This document shows positions 43,472 to 54,690 of a DNA stretch of 64,000 nucleotides, in pieces (the stretch's first letter is position 1; every line of letters begins with the position of its first letter). Both the position numbers and the translations under genes were made by a program. The stretch spans positions 1,694,501-1,758,500 of the forward strand of contig JASPKZ010001598.1 of assembly GCA_030220185.1 (NCBI GenBank). Direction: 5' to 3'. This DNA is from Diploptera punctata. Its lineage: Eukaryota > Arthropoda > Insecta > Blattodea > Blaberidae. Below the pieces are notes generated by a model, which ran no database searches, had not been told where the DNA came from, and was given only the letters and a program-made list of their open reading frames with translations.

Positions 43472-44150
43472 TTAACTACTTTTTAACTCATGCTCCAAAT
43501 GACAGTCAATGACCAATCACATTTCAATGAATTATGATTTACAACCAATCACAGTCGTTTTTTACCTCGATTTTATCGCTTTCATTTTAGTAAGTGGCTC
43601 CCAGATTGTATAGGGCCTATATAGTGCACGAATGTAACCAGATTCTGCTTGCGAGATATAGGCCTAATAGAAAAATATTCGTAGCAATTGATTATACTAT
43701 AAAAAAACACTGTATGCACTTTCTTAAACGTATTATTTCCCAGGAATTAACGTTGCACAAAAATTTAATTGACATGTTTACATCATAGGACATCAGACAT
43801 TAATTAATAACCTGTAATGATGTGTTTCATTTTTTCTCCACTAGGGTGGATTCTTACAATATTGCGATTCTATTTGGCAATAAATATGATCTGGTTGCAG
43901 TGATGAACAAATGAAACAACGTTTCTCATTTGTTTTCAAACATCGCCGTTTACATTACATAGGCCCTATATATAAATATTTTAAAATAACTATATTTAAA
44001 CAATCATTTGTGAGTAAACTGCTTAATTTTATTCGTTAAATAATCCTAACAAATGCCGCTCTTAATTTCCAAATTCTCTAGATAAATTCACTCCTCACTT
44101 CGTGAGTCGTGAATTTATCGATAATTTGGAAATCACTCGTGGCATTACTT
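43472..44150 (+). repeat. dispersed repeat R, copy 4, with extended 3' hairpin
   Basis: Collinear with copies 1 and 3. Its 3' end keeps a full inverted repeat: 'atttccaaattctctagata' 'aattcac' .. 'gtgaatttatcgataatttg' 'gaaat', closed by a CTCACTTCGTGAG mini-hairpin and framed by ATGCCGCTC/GTGGCAT. Confidence 0.9.
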
Positions 44151-44226
44151 ATGAAGATTAGATAGTCCAAAAATAAACACGAAAAACTGCGAGATGCATA
44201 AACAAACCAAAAAATAAATTATAAAA

Positions 44227-44330
44227 CATTAGCGAATATCGGCGTGCACTACTACGCCCAAATAAATGAAATGTGTGTTTTTATTTTTGATTGAATAAGT
44301 TAAAAGAAAATTACGAGTTAATTAAATTAT
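44227..44330 (+). repeat. dispersed repeat S, partial copy
   Basis: 'gaatatcggcgtgcactact' 'acgcccaaataaatg' matches the start of 38,455-39,075. Confidence 0.6.
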
Positions 44331-44339
44331 TAGGTATAC

Positions 44340-44587
44340 ATTGGCAGTTTTAAATATCTAGGCTTCAATTTATCATATGTTAAAACTGAAGATATTAATG
44401 ACAAAATAAATAAATTTAATCTAATATGTGGTACTATTAAAAGAATCCTTAAAAACACAAGAAAAGAAACAAAAATTAAATTTTATAAAGTAATAGCTGT
44501 TCCTGTATTGATGCATGGTTCAAAATGTTAGACGATCACTAAAAGACAAGAACAAAGATTGGAAGCAGCTGAGATGAGATTTTTAAG
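44340..44587 (+). mobile_element. LINE family 5, internal fragment
   Basis: Frames read VKTEDINDKINKFNLICGTI, KRILKNTRKETKIKFYKVIA, VPVLMHGSKC, stop, EQRLEAAEMRFLR. It breaks off at 44,587, where another member of the group starts. It is closely related to 60,325-60,945. Confidence 0.85.
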
Positions 44588-45025
44588 ACTAGAAAAGAAA
44601 CTATTTGAAGTTTTACAAAGTATTGGCAGTTCCATCTCTTATCAATGGATGTGAAACCTGGACATTAACAAAGGCAGATAGTAAACAAATAGAGGCTGCT
44701 GAAATGAAGATGTTGAGAGCAATAGCAGGATACCAAAGGACCGATAAAAAGAAAAACGAAGATATAAGAACAGAACTTAATAGGCTATATTTAATTTCTG
44801 TGAAAGAATGGAATATTAACAAAATGCTTATCTTCAGCACGTATTACAAATGAATGAACAGCGCATACCAAGAAGAATGTATAATTAATAAACCAAAAGG
44901 GAGAAGAATGTTGGGAAGACCATTGAAGAGATGGAAGGACCAATTCGACCTATAATGAGATCGGAACAAGCAATTGGGCTTAATCCTTGTTGTTGTTGTT
45001 GATGATGATGATGAAGAAGAAATCA
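44588..45025 (+). mobile_element. LINE family 5, C-terminal fragment fused to the preceding piece
   Basis: From 'ctagaaaagaaactatttg' it reads FYKVLAVPSLINGCETWTL, TKADSKQIEAAEMKMLRAIA, GYQRTDKKKNEDIRTELNRL, shift, RRMLGRPLKRWKDQFDL, and ends 'gatcggaacaagcaattggg' with a GTT/GAT tail. The first ~175 bp are almost identical to 63,825-64,000. The frame is open for 82 codons before a stop. Confidence 0.88.
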
Positions 45026-45845
45026 CGTGTTTTTTTTTTAATTCTAGAAATGCTTTAAAATTGAATGAGAATTGAGATAATTTTAATCTAAAATCGTCAT
45101 ATTTGCCATGGAAAACTAATTTTATAATGTTATATTGTGATTAATTGGCTATCGTATCGAAATAGTAAGTTATTACGCATTTTACCAGTATTCAATCTTA
45201 GATAATAATTATTTGCTTCAAAATATTTTTATTGTGCACTGTTAAATATTTAGTTTTATAAGAAATAAGAGCACACTTTGGACAACCCTATCTGCTAACA
45301 GAGTTCCGAGCACAGCGATAAGCCGATAAACAAGATTTACAGTACCTTACTCCTCAACAACCAATCAAACGAAACATAGCTGTTGTTTTATCTTGCAGAA
45401 AGATTCTTGCCTTTGTCTTCGAGACTTTTCTTAGCGTACAAACATACACATTTTGTGCACAGTTTTATAACATTATTTAACATCGACAGATTGACCAGAT
45501 CTAAAAAAAATGCATTGTCGCAGAGTAGCGGCTTTATAATTTTAAATAATGTTTTATTAGGGGCCTATATAATTTAATTGAACCAAGTTCAAAACGTCGA
45601 GCCAGAGGAAAACATATGGATCCGTTTATCCTTGACAATCATATGATTAAAATTATGAAATGTTGAGTTTCGCTATTGTTTGGCACAACTTGAAATCCTC
45701 CATTTTGTTTACTTTCCATGTATATAAAAAACAAACAAAAAACTCACTTCTCTAACAAATTCACCTTTACACAACATTTATTCTAAACAGAAGAATAACG
45801 TTACATAGGCGATTCTAAAAAAGTTGGAAGTATACATTATCAAAA

Positions 45846-45846
<1 letters not shown>
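45026..45846. other. unassigned stretch
   Basis: Nothing recognised. Confidence 0.4.

Positions 45847-45847
<1 letters not shown>

Positions 45848-45916
<69 letters not shown>
45848..45916. repeat. (ATT)n microsatellite
   Basis: Uninterrupted ATT units. Confidence 0.95.
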
Positions 45917-45917
<1 letters not shown>

Positions 45918-46026
45918 CGATTTTATTAATTTAATCTGGAGTTGGGATCGTGTCCTTTTCCATACAACTACGATAAATTTAACTTACGCCTATATTAAAA
46001 TTTAACAATATTATAATTAAAAATTT

Positions 46027-46352
46027 CCCCGGTCGGGACAGTTTTTCTGGGTGAGGTTTTTATAGTAGTTTTTCCTCATATGTAAGACAAATGTCAGGAA
46101 AACTTTAAGGCCCAAACTGTCCCCGAAATCATATGGCCATCGCAATCATCATCGTTCATATTCATCTTAGGTTAAGCTTAGGATTAGGGACTCTCCTGGC
46201 GCACCACTATCATCATCATCATCACCCATCATATCATCGGAGCAACGTAACCCCGCCTTCCAATCACCCCAACCTCAGAAGTGGGTTAGAAGTACGCAAT
46301 GCCAAGAGAGAACACCAGGAATGTCGAAAGACAACCTGGGGCATTTGAAAAA
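46027..46352 (+). mobile_element. SINE tail type B, head missing
   Basis: Starts inside the B-box region ('cccggtcgggacagtttttc') and is otherwise complete to 'gacaacctggggcattt' and an A-rich end. 5'-truncated. Confidence 0.9.
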
Positions 46353-46448
46353 AAAAAAGAAAATAATAATTAAAAATTTAGAAAGTAGGGGCCTATGTAA
46401 AAAAAAATATGTAGGCCTACTCTTTTGCACAGGAATTTGTTCTAGGTT

Positions 46449-46512
46449 GAACATTATTAATAATAATAAATAATAATAATAGTAATAATAATGATAATAA
46501 TAATAATAAAGT
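46449..46512. repeat. imperfect (AAT)n repeat
   Basis: TAATAATAAT-rich stretch. Confidence 0.8.
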
Positions 46513-46610
46513 TAGGAATGCTGATGGGTTGGAAAATGTAGCAATTATAAAAATCAGTATTAATGTAGCGACTACTGTATGTCATTTTGAAGTGATATAG
46601 GCCCTATTAA

Positions 46611-46975
46611 GTCGCTGTGGTCTCGAGGTAGCGTGCTGCCTTGTCATGCAGCTGGTCTCGGTTCGATCCCGGTCGGGACAATTTCCTGGGCGATGTTTTT
46701 TCGGGGTTTTTCTTCACCTGTAAGCCAAATGCCAGGAAACTTTAAGGCCCAAACGGTTACCGAATACCATCTGGCCATCATATTCGCCTCATTAGATTAA
46801 AGTTTAGTTTAAGGCCTCTCTTGGCGCACCATTACCATCTTCATAACTTTTCATGCCATCTGGGTAGCGTAACCCCGCCTTCCAGGCGTCCCAACCTCAG
46901 AAATGAGTTATAAGTACGCTATGCCAGGAGAGAATACCAGAAATGTCATAATGACAGCCTGGTGGTATTGATTAA
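46611..46975 (+). mobile_element. complete SINE, tail type B, diverged
   Basis: Head CGCTGTGGTCTCGAGGTAGC, B box GGTTCGATCCCGG, 'gaccgaata'-type body, 'ctctcttggcgcacc', 'cgtaaccccgccttccagg', 'atgccaggagag', ending 'ggtggtattgatt'. Confidence 0.9.
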
Positions 46976-47094
46976 AAAATAATACATTAGAAATATTGAT
47001 GGGTTGGAAAATGTCTTCTTGTAATCTTGTAAGCCCATGTTTCCCTTAACAGAGATTTAGGCGCTCTCCCCCTACAGGGAAGAATTTCAACCAT

Positions 47095-47424
47095 ACTAAT
47101 TTAGTTACACTTATTTTCGTATAGATGTCATTTGAGTGGTCCGTGGTCAGCATTCCGCCTCATACTGTCAACTAGGAAACCAAGGTAGTACTAAGACGGT
47201 TAAATTCGGTAAATTTTGCTTAGAGACCTTTTCATTCAGGCTTAAGTATCTTTTACGAGCCTAAAAATCTTCAGACTCGGGACCCACGGCTTAAAGTCCC
47301 TCCCGGAGGACTTGCTCCTTGGATTTTTCCATCCCAAAAAAATCATTCGACCCCGGCCGGGTTTGAACCCGCGACCCTCGGGACCAGAGGCAAGAAGCAT
47401 TACCACTAGTCCACCGCGGCCGAT
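47095..47424 (-). mobile_element. tRNA-derived SINE D, second copy
   Basis: Minus strand: 'ccgcggtggactagtggtaa', B box GGTTCAAACCCGGC, 'gggatggaaaaatccaagg', 'aagatacttaagcctgaatg'. The right part may extend leftward to about 47,040. Confidence 0.85.
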
Positions 47425-47635
47425 GTTGGAAAATGTACCAATTATAAAAACCAGTATTAATGCAGCGCCTATTGTATGTCACATAAAACTGGGAACAGTG
47501 ATACAGACCTTATAAAAATTAAAAGACTGAATACTTTCGAGACCAATATAGCAAAATATATAGTCTAATGAGTGTGGATTCTATGCCATCATGCCACCAA
47601 CAGAGGTACCTAAACTAATCTGATGTAGGCCTACT

Positions 47636-48936
47636 TACTTACTCACTGGCACTATCGAACCCGTAAGATCATGGTCGCGCGGATAAAGCTCTCCATACAT
47701 CCCTATCCTGAGCTAATGCTTTCCAATCATTCCCTGTATAATCTACTTCTCTCAAATCATAGTTAATGTTATTCTGCCACCTCATTCTTGGTCTACCAAC
47801 TGGGCGCTTTCCCTTTGGCTTCCCTACAAGAAGCTCTACGCAAGTCTTTCATTCCCCATACGTGCAACATGTCCTGCCCATCGCAGTCTACGAGACTTGA
47901 CTGTTCTTATTATATCTGGCTTCCTATAAAGACCATGTAGTTCATTGTTATGTAGTCTTCTCCATTCACCTGTCTGTTCATCTCTCTTTGGGCCAAATTT
48001 TTTCCTAAGTAGGCTACTTTATTCTCAAAAACTCGTAATCTCATTTCCTTCCTTAAAGTAAGAGTCCACGTTTCGCATCCATAAAATATAACTGGTAGAA
48101 TAATAGGAATGAGATGCACAAAGAAATTATACATAGGCTCAATTCTGGAAATGCATGCTATTATGCATTGCAGAGACTTTTGATGTCCCAACTCCTTTCA
48201 AAAAATGTTAAGCTGAAAATATATAAAACTATTATTCTACCAGTTATATTATATGGGTGCGAAACATGGACTCTTACTTTAAGGGAGGAAAGGAGATTAC
48301 GAGTATTTGAGAATAAAGTTCTTAGGAAAATTTTTGGACCAAAGAGAGATGAACATACAGGTGAATGGAGAAGACTACATAACAATGAACTACATGGTCT
48401 TTATAGGAGGCCAGATATAATAAGAACAGTTAAGTCCCGTAGACTGCGATGGGCAGGACATGTTGCGCGTATGGGGAATGAAAGACGTGCATGGAAACTT
48501 CTTGTAGGAAAGCCAGAAGGAAAACGCCCAGTTGGTAGACCAAGAATGAGGTGGGAGAACAACATTAACTATGATTTGAGGGAAGTAGATTATACAGGGA
48601 ATGATTGGAAAGCATTAGCTCAGGATAGGGATGTATGGAGAGCTTATGTCCGTGCGGCCATGAACCTACGGGTTCGATAGTGCCAGTGAGTGAGTGAGTG
48701 AGTGTGAGAATAATAGTTTTATATATTTTCAGTTTAACGTTTTTTGAAAGGAGTCGGGACATAAAGAGTCTCTGCAATGCATAATAGCACGCATTTCCAG
48801 AATTGAGCCTATGTTTAATTTCTTTGTGCATCTCATTCCTATTTGTGATTGTTCCTAGGTATTTGAATTCAACCACTTCCTCAAAATTTCCCTCATTTGT
48901 CATTAGCTCTCCATTTCCATTAGGCCTATATAATGT
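47636..48936 (-). mobile_element. LINE family 1 host copy with 24-bp target duplication
   Basis: Two minus-strand halves, 47,636-48,106 and 48,717-48,936, which join seamlessly when the plus-strand insert is removed. Flanked by identical 24-bp direct repeats at 47,612-47,635 and 48,937-48,960 (starting AAACTAATCTGATG, ending GGCCTACT). Frames are broken. Confidence 0.92.
48107..48706 (+). mobile_element. LINE family 1 inserted in an opposite family 1 copy (10-bp duplication)
   Basis: A 600-bp, 5'-truncated, open-frame copy (188 codons from 48,114: MHKEIIHRLNSGNACYYALQ, LLYGCETW-type block, GNERRAWKLLVGKPEGKRP, WRAYVRAAMNLRVR). It ends in GTGA repeats. Flanked by AGAATAATAG at 48,097-48,106 and 48,707-48,716. 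Confidence 0.95.
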
Positions 48937-48960
48937 AAACTAATCTGATGTAGGCCTACT

Positions 48961-50146
48961 AACTCGCAAATTTTCTCACCGTAACTTGCCCACTAATATA
49001 CGTGGACTCTTGGGATAGAATCCCCTTATATGTGAACAAACATGTTAGCAATTGGCTCTAGCGGGAACATGTGTTATCACATTGGCCAACACGACGCTAA
49101 ACGTCACTTGTTCTCCGTTCGAATATTCACTGGTGGCACGATGGTATAGAATAGCCTTAAAAAAACTAAATTCTAATTTACGAATTGGATAATAACCTGA
49201 AATTATCTATAAGTTATAGGCCTACTATTATTAAAATATTATATAGGATATTTTATAGACATACATTACAAACTATAAGTTATTATTTGGAATCAACATA
49301 TAAATTTCAGTATTCGAAAAAAAAAATTCTATGTTAAGCGTAAATTATAAATAGGCCTAAGCCATGCGTCTATAAGTAGTTTAAATTATTTCAGGTCAAA
49401 TTACTAGAGTTTCAGTTGCATATTAACAACAGTTTAATTATGTATTATAATAGTTTTGTAATCGACCTGTTTAACTAAACGGATTGTGCAAATTAGTAAA
49501 TGATTTTAACTGATAAAAAATACTGTGCGTTTCAATCATATTCGTAATGGCTGCAGGGCATTTCCGTTGTACGCTCTGTATGAGACGAGCACTTCGCCTC
49601 TTGGATATTTTAACTGATTCATCAAAACAATTTTAAAAATAAATATGTCTAACCTGATAACAGTTGAATTTTCTTTTCTTCCAAAGTAAAATATCACCAC
49701 TCACGAACACTGATTCAGTTTATTTTCACTAATTTATGCACACACGCAGTTCAGAACACACGCACTCCGTCAAGACGCGACGCACTCTGATTAGGGCCAA
49801 CATCAAGCATAATAGGTAAAACAGTGTGGCCAAACGTCAAAATTAAGAATGTTCTAACAAAAGTGTACGAAGAGGTAAATTAGTTTCTACCAAGGTTATT
49901 CATAAAACTCATTCATAATCAATAATACATAGCGCAAACAAATGTACAAAAATAGTAAATAACTTCATGTTATAAAGAGACATTTTATTAATTTTGCAGT
50001 AAAGAAGGCCACTTAAGAATTCACTGCTCGTTGGATTGCACGTGCATGATAAACTATGACAAAATGTAATGGTAAAACAATATAAAAAAAACGTTTGAAT
50101 CAGATAAGTATATTAATATTTAAATATTTATACACACTACTATGAT
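48961..50146. other. unassigned stretch
   Basis: AT-rich; nothing recognised. Confidence 0.4.
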
Positions 50147-50490
50147 CTCGAGGTTCAATCCCCGGTTGGGACAGTTTTTCTGGGTGAGGTTTTTATCGGA
50201 GTTTTTCCTCACCTGTAAGACAAATGTCACGAAAACTTTATAAGGCCCAAACGGTTCCCGAAATCATATGGCCATCGCAATCATCATCATTCATATTCAT
50301 CTTAGATTAAGCTTAGGATTAGGGGTTCTCCTGGCGCACCACTATCATCATCATCATCATCACCCATCTTATCATTGGGGCAACGTAACCCCGCCTTCCA
50401 GGCGCCCCAACCTCAGAAGTAGGTTACAATTACGCCATTGCCAGGAGAGAAACCAGAAATGTCTAAAATGACAAAACTAGGGGCATTAAA
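50147..50490 (+). mobile_element. SINE tail type B with deleted A-box region
   Basis: The head is 'atctcgaggttcaatccccg': the ~35 bp between CTCGAGG and GGTTC are missing, a deletion at a GG repeat. The rest is complete to 'actaggggcattaaaaa'. Confidence 0.9.
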
Positions 50491-50689
50491 AAATGTATAT
50501 ATTATACACACCATATATTAAAAATATATATTCCAGTAAAATTAATCATTTAAAAATAAACTGTAGATTTATTAAAAGGCTTACAACGTAAGTTATATAT
50601 ATTCATAACATATCATAGACTAACTTATTGCGTAAAGATTACATTATCGTAGGACTATTCTATTAAGAAAATTAAAAAGATGTTTAGGT

Positions 50690-50790
50690 ATTCGGGATGT
50701 CCCGAGTTCAAATCCCGATTACGACCAACCTGACGGAATATTGCGGAGAAATTTGGAATTTAACCTAGGCTATTGCATAGCTAGTTCTAA
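50690..50790 (+). repeat. tRNA-like SINE head
   Basis: B box GAGTTCAAATCCCG followed by 'accaacctgacggaatattg'; body unassigned. Confidence 0.45.
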
Positions 50791-51378
50791 ACATTAAAAA
50801 TTATACCCATCACCTCTCATAGCTCCAAAATTTAAAATATATAGGCCTAATTAAAATTTCTAACCCAGTTAAAGTCTATTATATGAATGCGAAACATGGA
50901 CTCTTACTTTAAAGAAGGAGAAAATATTACGAGTATCTGAGAGTAAAGCTCTTAGGGAAATGTTTGCATAACAGAGAGATGAAGATGAACAGACAGGCGA
51001 ATGGAGAAGACTACATAACAAGCAAACTACATTATCTTTATAAAAAACCAGGTATAATATGAACATTTAAGTATCGTAGACTGCTGTGAATAAGGCGTGG
51101 CACGAATGGAGAACGAAATAGAGGCATGGAAATTTCTTGTACGGAAACCAGAGGGAAAATGCCCAGTTGATAGACTAAGAATGGGGTGAGGGAATAATAT
51201 TAACCATGATTTGAGGGAGGTGGGATATACAGGGGATGGTTGGGAAACATTAGCTCAGGATAGGGATGTATGAAAAGCTTATGTCCGCGCAGCCACGAAC
51301 CTGCAAGTTCGATAGTGCCAGTGAGTTAGTTAACCCCACCGGGTATCGAACCTAGAGCCGCAAGCCAGGAGGCAAACT
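50791..51378 (-). mobile_element. SINE G copy interrupted by a family 1 LINE
   Basis: The outer parts 50,791-50,875 ('attaaaaattatacccatca') and 51,334-51,378 ('gggtatcgaacctagagccg') align with the contiguous copy at 55,190-55,525. Confidence 0.7.
50876..51333 (+). mobile_element. LINE family 1, 3' fragment, decayed
   Basis: Starts at the LPVILYGCETWTLTL position ('atgcgaaacatggactctta'), has several shifts, and ends 'gttcgatagtgccagtgagt' 'tagtta'. A 6-bp TAACCC occurs at both borders. Confidence 0.85.
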
Positions 51379-52194
51379 TGTAGAAAAATGTTAATAACCA
51401 TATATGCTTTCAAAATTTTGCAAAACGAGAATGTCTGAGGGAAGAAGCAGAAGAGAGCTGGTTTCCATCAAGCAACTCCCCCCCCCCATGTGACGATCAA
51501 GCAGTAATTCCCACAAAAGCGCATCTCCACGATACGAGTTCATGATTAACTTATAAAGGCCACTGCTTGGTAATTCGATTTGACAACTCCCCGAGTCGAC
51601 TCACCCTTCTTTGATGCGTTCACCCTCTCCCTACAAAAACCAACCTCTCTCCCCCCCCCCACAAATCCTATTCATAATTAACAGTACATCCGTGACACTA
51701 GCAATAAATGTACAAACGCCTTATTTTTACCCAACATCAAAACATTATCCAAAATAGTTCCAGTGGACTAGAGGTAACCATGCTCGCCTCTAGTCACCGG
51801 TTTACTGATTCAAACCCGGTCGGAGTCGATTGGTTTTTAAGGGCTTATTGTTGTGAAAAGGGGTAAAAAGTAACACGTAATGAAAATATAGGCCTATATA
51901 TGTGATTACAACAACACCTGCTTCTAACCAGGTTGTTCCAACTCCATTTTGTTTAATTTTTCAGGAGTAGCCTAGTAGGCCTAAATATTCTATAGACCAA
52001 ATCTAATGATTGAATTCCGTTGAACAGAAAACTCGTAGCGCCATTATCTCTTTTTTTCTCGATGTCACCATACGTAGGCCTACATAGGTTGTCGTACGGA
52101 ATTTCTGGCATTATCTCCTGACATTAGCGGAATTGTAACACACTTCTGGGAATGCAGAGTTGATTTGCCTCGTTGATATTAAATAAATATAACA
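51379..52194. other. unassigned stretch with C-runs and one SINE head
   Basis: Poly-C runs near 51,478-51,487 and 51,651-51,660. A tRNA-like SINE head on the plus strand lies at 51,764-51,830 ('agtggactagaggtaaccat', 'gattcaaacccggtcgg'). Confidence 0.5.
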
Positions 52195-52520
52195 TATCCT
52201 CAACTCCGCGTCCAACTCAGAGTCCGGTCGAGGAATGAGATGAGATGAAGTCCCTCTATTTATAGAGGTCTGTGAACTACAAGGGTGCCGGTCGACCATC
52301 CCTGACGCACCATCACAGGAATGGATGAACGAAATGGATGATGAGTATGGAAAAATCGTGGAATGAAATTTGTGGCAGAGAAAAACGGGAGATATACCGA
52401 GAAAAACCTGCGCAAGCTCCGTTTCGTCCACCACGAAATCCACATGGAGTGACCGAGACTCGATCTCGGGATCCCAGTGGTAAGAGACAAGCGTCTAACC
52501 GCTTGCGCCACGGAATAGCC
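52195..52520 (-). mobile_element. tRNA-derived SINE E
   Basis: Minus strand: 'tccgtggcgcaagcggttag' (A box), 'gatcgagtctcggtcactcc' (B box), 'gtggatttcgtggtggacg', 'cgatttttccatactcatca', 'cctctataaatagagggac'. Overlapping ORFs on both strands are shadows of this GC-richer element. Confidence 0.8.
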
Positions 52521-52593
52521 ATAGCCTATATAAATGAAAATGATATAAAAAATATTTTGGGGATATGTAAAAAAAACATTACGATACTAAAGG

Positions 52594-53080
52594 AGATAAA
52601 TAATAGCCTAGTTTTAAAAAACTAAAGCAACACGCTTCTTATTGGAAAACCGAACTTAAAAAATTGAAAAATAATTTTAATTTCCAACACGCTTGGGATA
52701 AAATTAAAGTGGTCAACAAAAAATAATCATCTCCAACACATATAGAATAAAACTAGAGTTATCTACAAAATAATATAATTTTACCATCAAAAGCGTAGGG
52801 TGGTTTTTACGTTTTCTTCTTAGAGACTTTACTTTTACCAATATCTGTTTATTATCAAATATATTAATTGATATAGAGCACCACGCACTTTTGATGGTAA
52901 AATTATTATTTTTTTTAGATAACTCTAGTTTTATTCTAGATGTGTTGGAGATGATTTTTTTGTTGACCACTTTAATTTTATCCCAAGCGTGTTGGAAATT
53001 AAAATTATTTTACATTTTTTAGTTCGGTTTTCTAATAAAGCGTGTTGTTTTAGTTTTTTTAAACTATTATTTATTTTTTA
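52594..53080. repeat. foldback element, arms ~195 bp
   Basis: Left arm 52,594-52,800 and right arm 52,890-53,080 are inverted copies sharing 'caacacgctt', 'aaaaccgaact', 'aatttccaacacgcttggga' 'taaaattaaagtggtcaac', 'atagaataaaactagagtta' and 'aattttaccatcaaaag'. The spacer is about 90 bp. No coding frame. Confidence 0.9.
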
Positions 53081-53143
53081 GTTTGGTTTTCTAAAAATGT
53101 AAATATCTTTAAATTAGATATTATTGTAGTAAGAGATAAAAAA

Positions 53144-53237
53144 CCCTCCGGGCCGGATTTGAACCAGCGACCTATGGATTACTGAAATTATCCTATACCA
53201 TTACAGTCCACCACTCTACCAACTGAGCTACCACAAC
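53144..53237 (-). tRNA. tRNA-Tyr(GTA)-like gene with 21-nt intron, defective acceptor stem
   Basis: The minus strand shows the D arm TAGCTCAGTTGGTAGAG, anticodon arm GTGGACTGTAA..TCCAT, variable region AGGTC and T arm GCTGGTTCAAATCCGGC, as in insect tRNA-Tyr. The anticodon GTA is at 53,202-53,204. A 21-nt intron (53,180-53,200) sits after base 37, the canonical place. A run of six T follows the 3' end, a Pol III terminator. The 5' acceptor strand (GTTGTGG) does not pair with the 3' strand (CCGGAGG), so processing and charging should fail. Probably a pseudogene or a gene whose 5' end was replaced. Confidence 0.7.
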
Positions 53238-53239
53238 GA

Positions 53240-54385
53240 TAGACTAAAAGTCGATACGTCCGCAACCTATTATACCGGTCTTTATTTTTTGTATATCCTG
53301 ACGATCCTGGCTAGGATCTTAGAACAAATTTATGAAATTATTGCATTGTCATTGGTCCTTTACAAGTATACAAAGTTTCAAGTCGATCCAATGTTTTTAA
53401 ATGGGTGAAAATCGTGTTGAAAGATTCCGTTACATAGATAGATACAGGTCAAGCTAATATAAATCGTGTAATAGCCTATAATAGGCTACATTTTCAAACA
53501 ATTCATACAGGTAATAGACTAAGTTTGAATTTTTCTTAAAATTTAACATCACATAGGGCCTACAGTTTGTAAATTGGCTCCTACTGTTGACTGAGTTTAC
53601 AAAAAAATAAGTTTACAATGTTTTTTTTTTCTATATTAAAAATCGAAATTTCATACATAACTCAAAGTTATCTAAAAATATAAATTTTACTCATGGGGTT
53701 TCGAAAAATCGAATTCTTTTGTTCGTTGATTGTTGGGAAATTTCATGAATAATTTCGGGATAAGTAAGTACAGATGCTGTTACTCACTTGTCACCGAATT
53801 AAAGGACATATGATAGTCGTGCGAAAACCTTCTGGTTGAACACGCAGGGGTTGCATCTCTATTCCCTAAAGGGCCATGCACAAGTCGCGTGACCCACCAA
53901 TATTGCACTCCGAGTTGATTGGGACATAATGAAATAATGGTTTCCTACAGTCTGTTTAATAATACAAAACAAAATATACCCACTCCATTTTATAAAGGGG
54001 ACAGGCATGAATAATCCATTTTGTAGAGGCGTACATCAATGGAAAATGCTAATTGTATCAAACGGTCTCTATTTCCACACACATTCTATTATCTTCCTTC
54101 ATCTGTTTGTAAATGTTTTTATTATCATTGTTGTTACTAAGATCAATTTTAGCGTTAGATTACAAAGCGATATCATGCGATAAATATTTTGATAAACTGA
54201 ATTGGTTCATACGATAAGCATCTGAGACTCATATTTGGGAGGTTTAGGTTGGCAACTGTCAAAGTTAGATGAAACGCTATTCTCTATATTTCAAATAAGG
54301 ATGCTTAGATAAATATTTGGCCCTATTATGTAAAATGGAAAAGAGGTAGGCCTATAACCGTAAACTGTATAAATTAAAGTTTTTT
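53240..54385. other. unassigned stretch
   Basis: AT-rich; nothing recognised. Confidence 0.4.
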
Positions 54386-54389
54386 TTTT

Positions 54390-54690
54390 TTTTTGTCCAA
54401 TGCCACCAGGTTGCCTTTCATGACATTTCTGGTTTTCTCCCCTGTCATTGGCGGAATTATAATCAATTTTTTAGGTTGGGGCACCTGGAAGGCGGAGTTA
54501 CATTACCCCTATGATATGATGGGTGATAAATGATACGCCAAGAGAGTTCTTAACCTAAACTTAACTTAGGTCTAAATTCCAGACCTTTAAAGAAAAATGC
54601 TTAAGTTACTGTCTGACCGGGAATAGAATCCGGGACCTGATGAACTTTAATCAGAAACGCTGACCACTAGCCCATGAGGTTGGTCATAAA
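54390..54690 (-). mobile_element. tRNA-derived SINE C, left member of an inverted pair
   Basis: Minus strand: head 'accaacctcatgggctagtg', 'ggtcagcgtttctgattaaag', a diverged B box (GGATTCTATTCCC), ending with tail type B ('gcctggaaggcgg' region inverted, 'ggtggcattggac'). Confidence 0.88.

Noticed and set aside
52111..52625. several overlapping ORFs of 69-110 codons on both strands
   Set aside because: They all overlap SINE E, whose tRNA head and B box explain the composition; no protein family is recognised.
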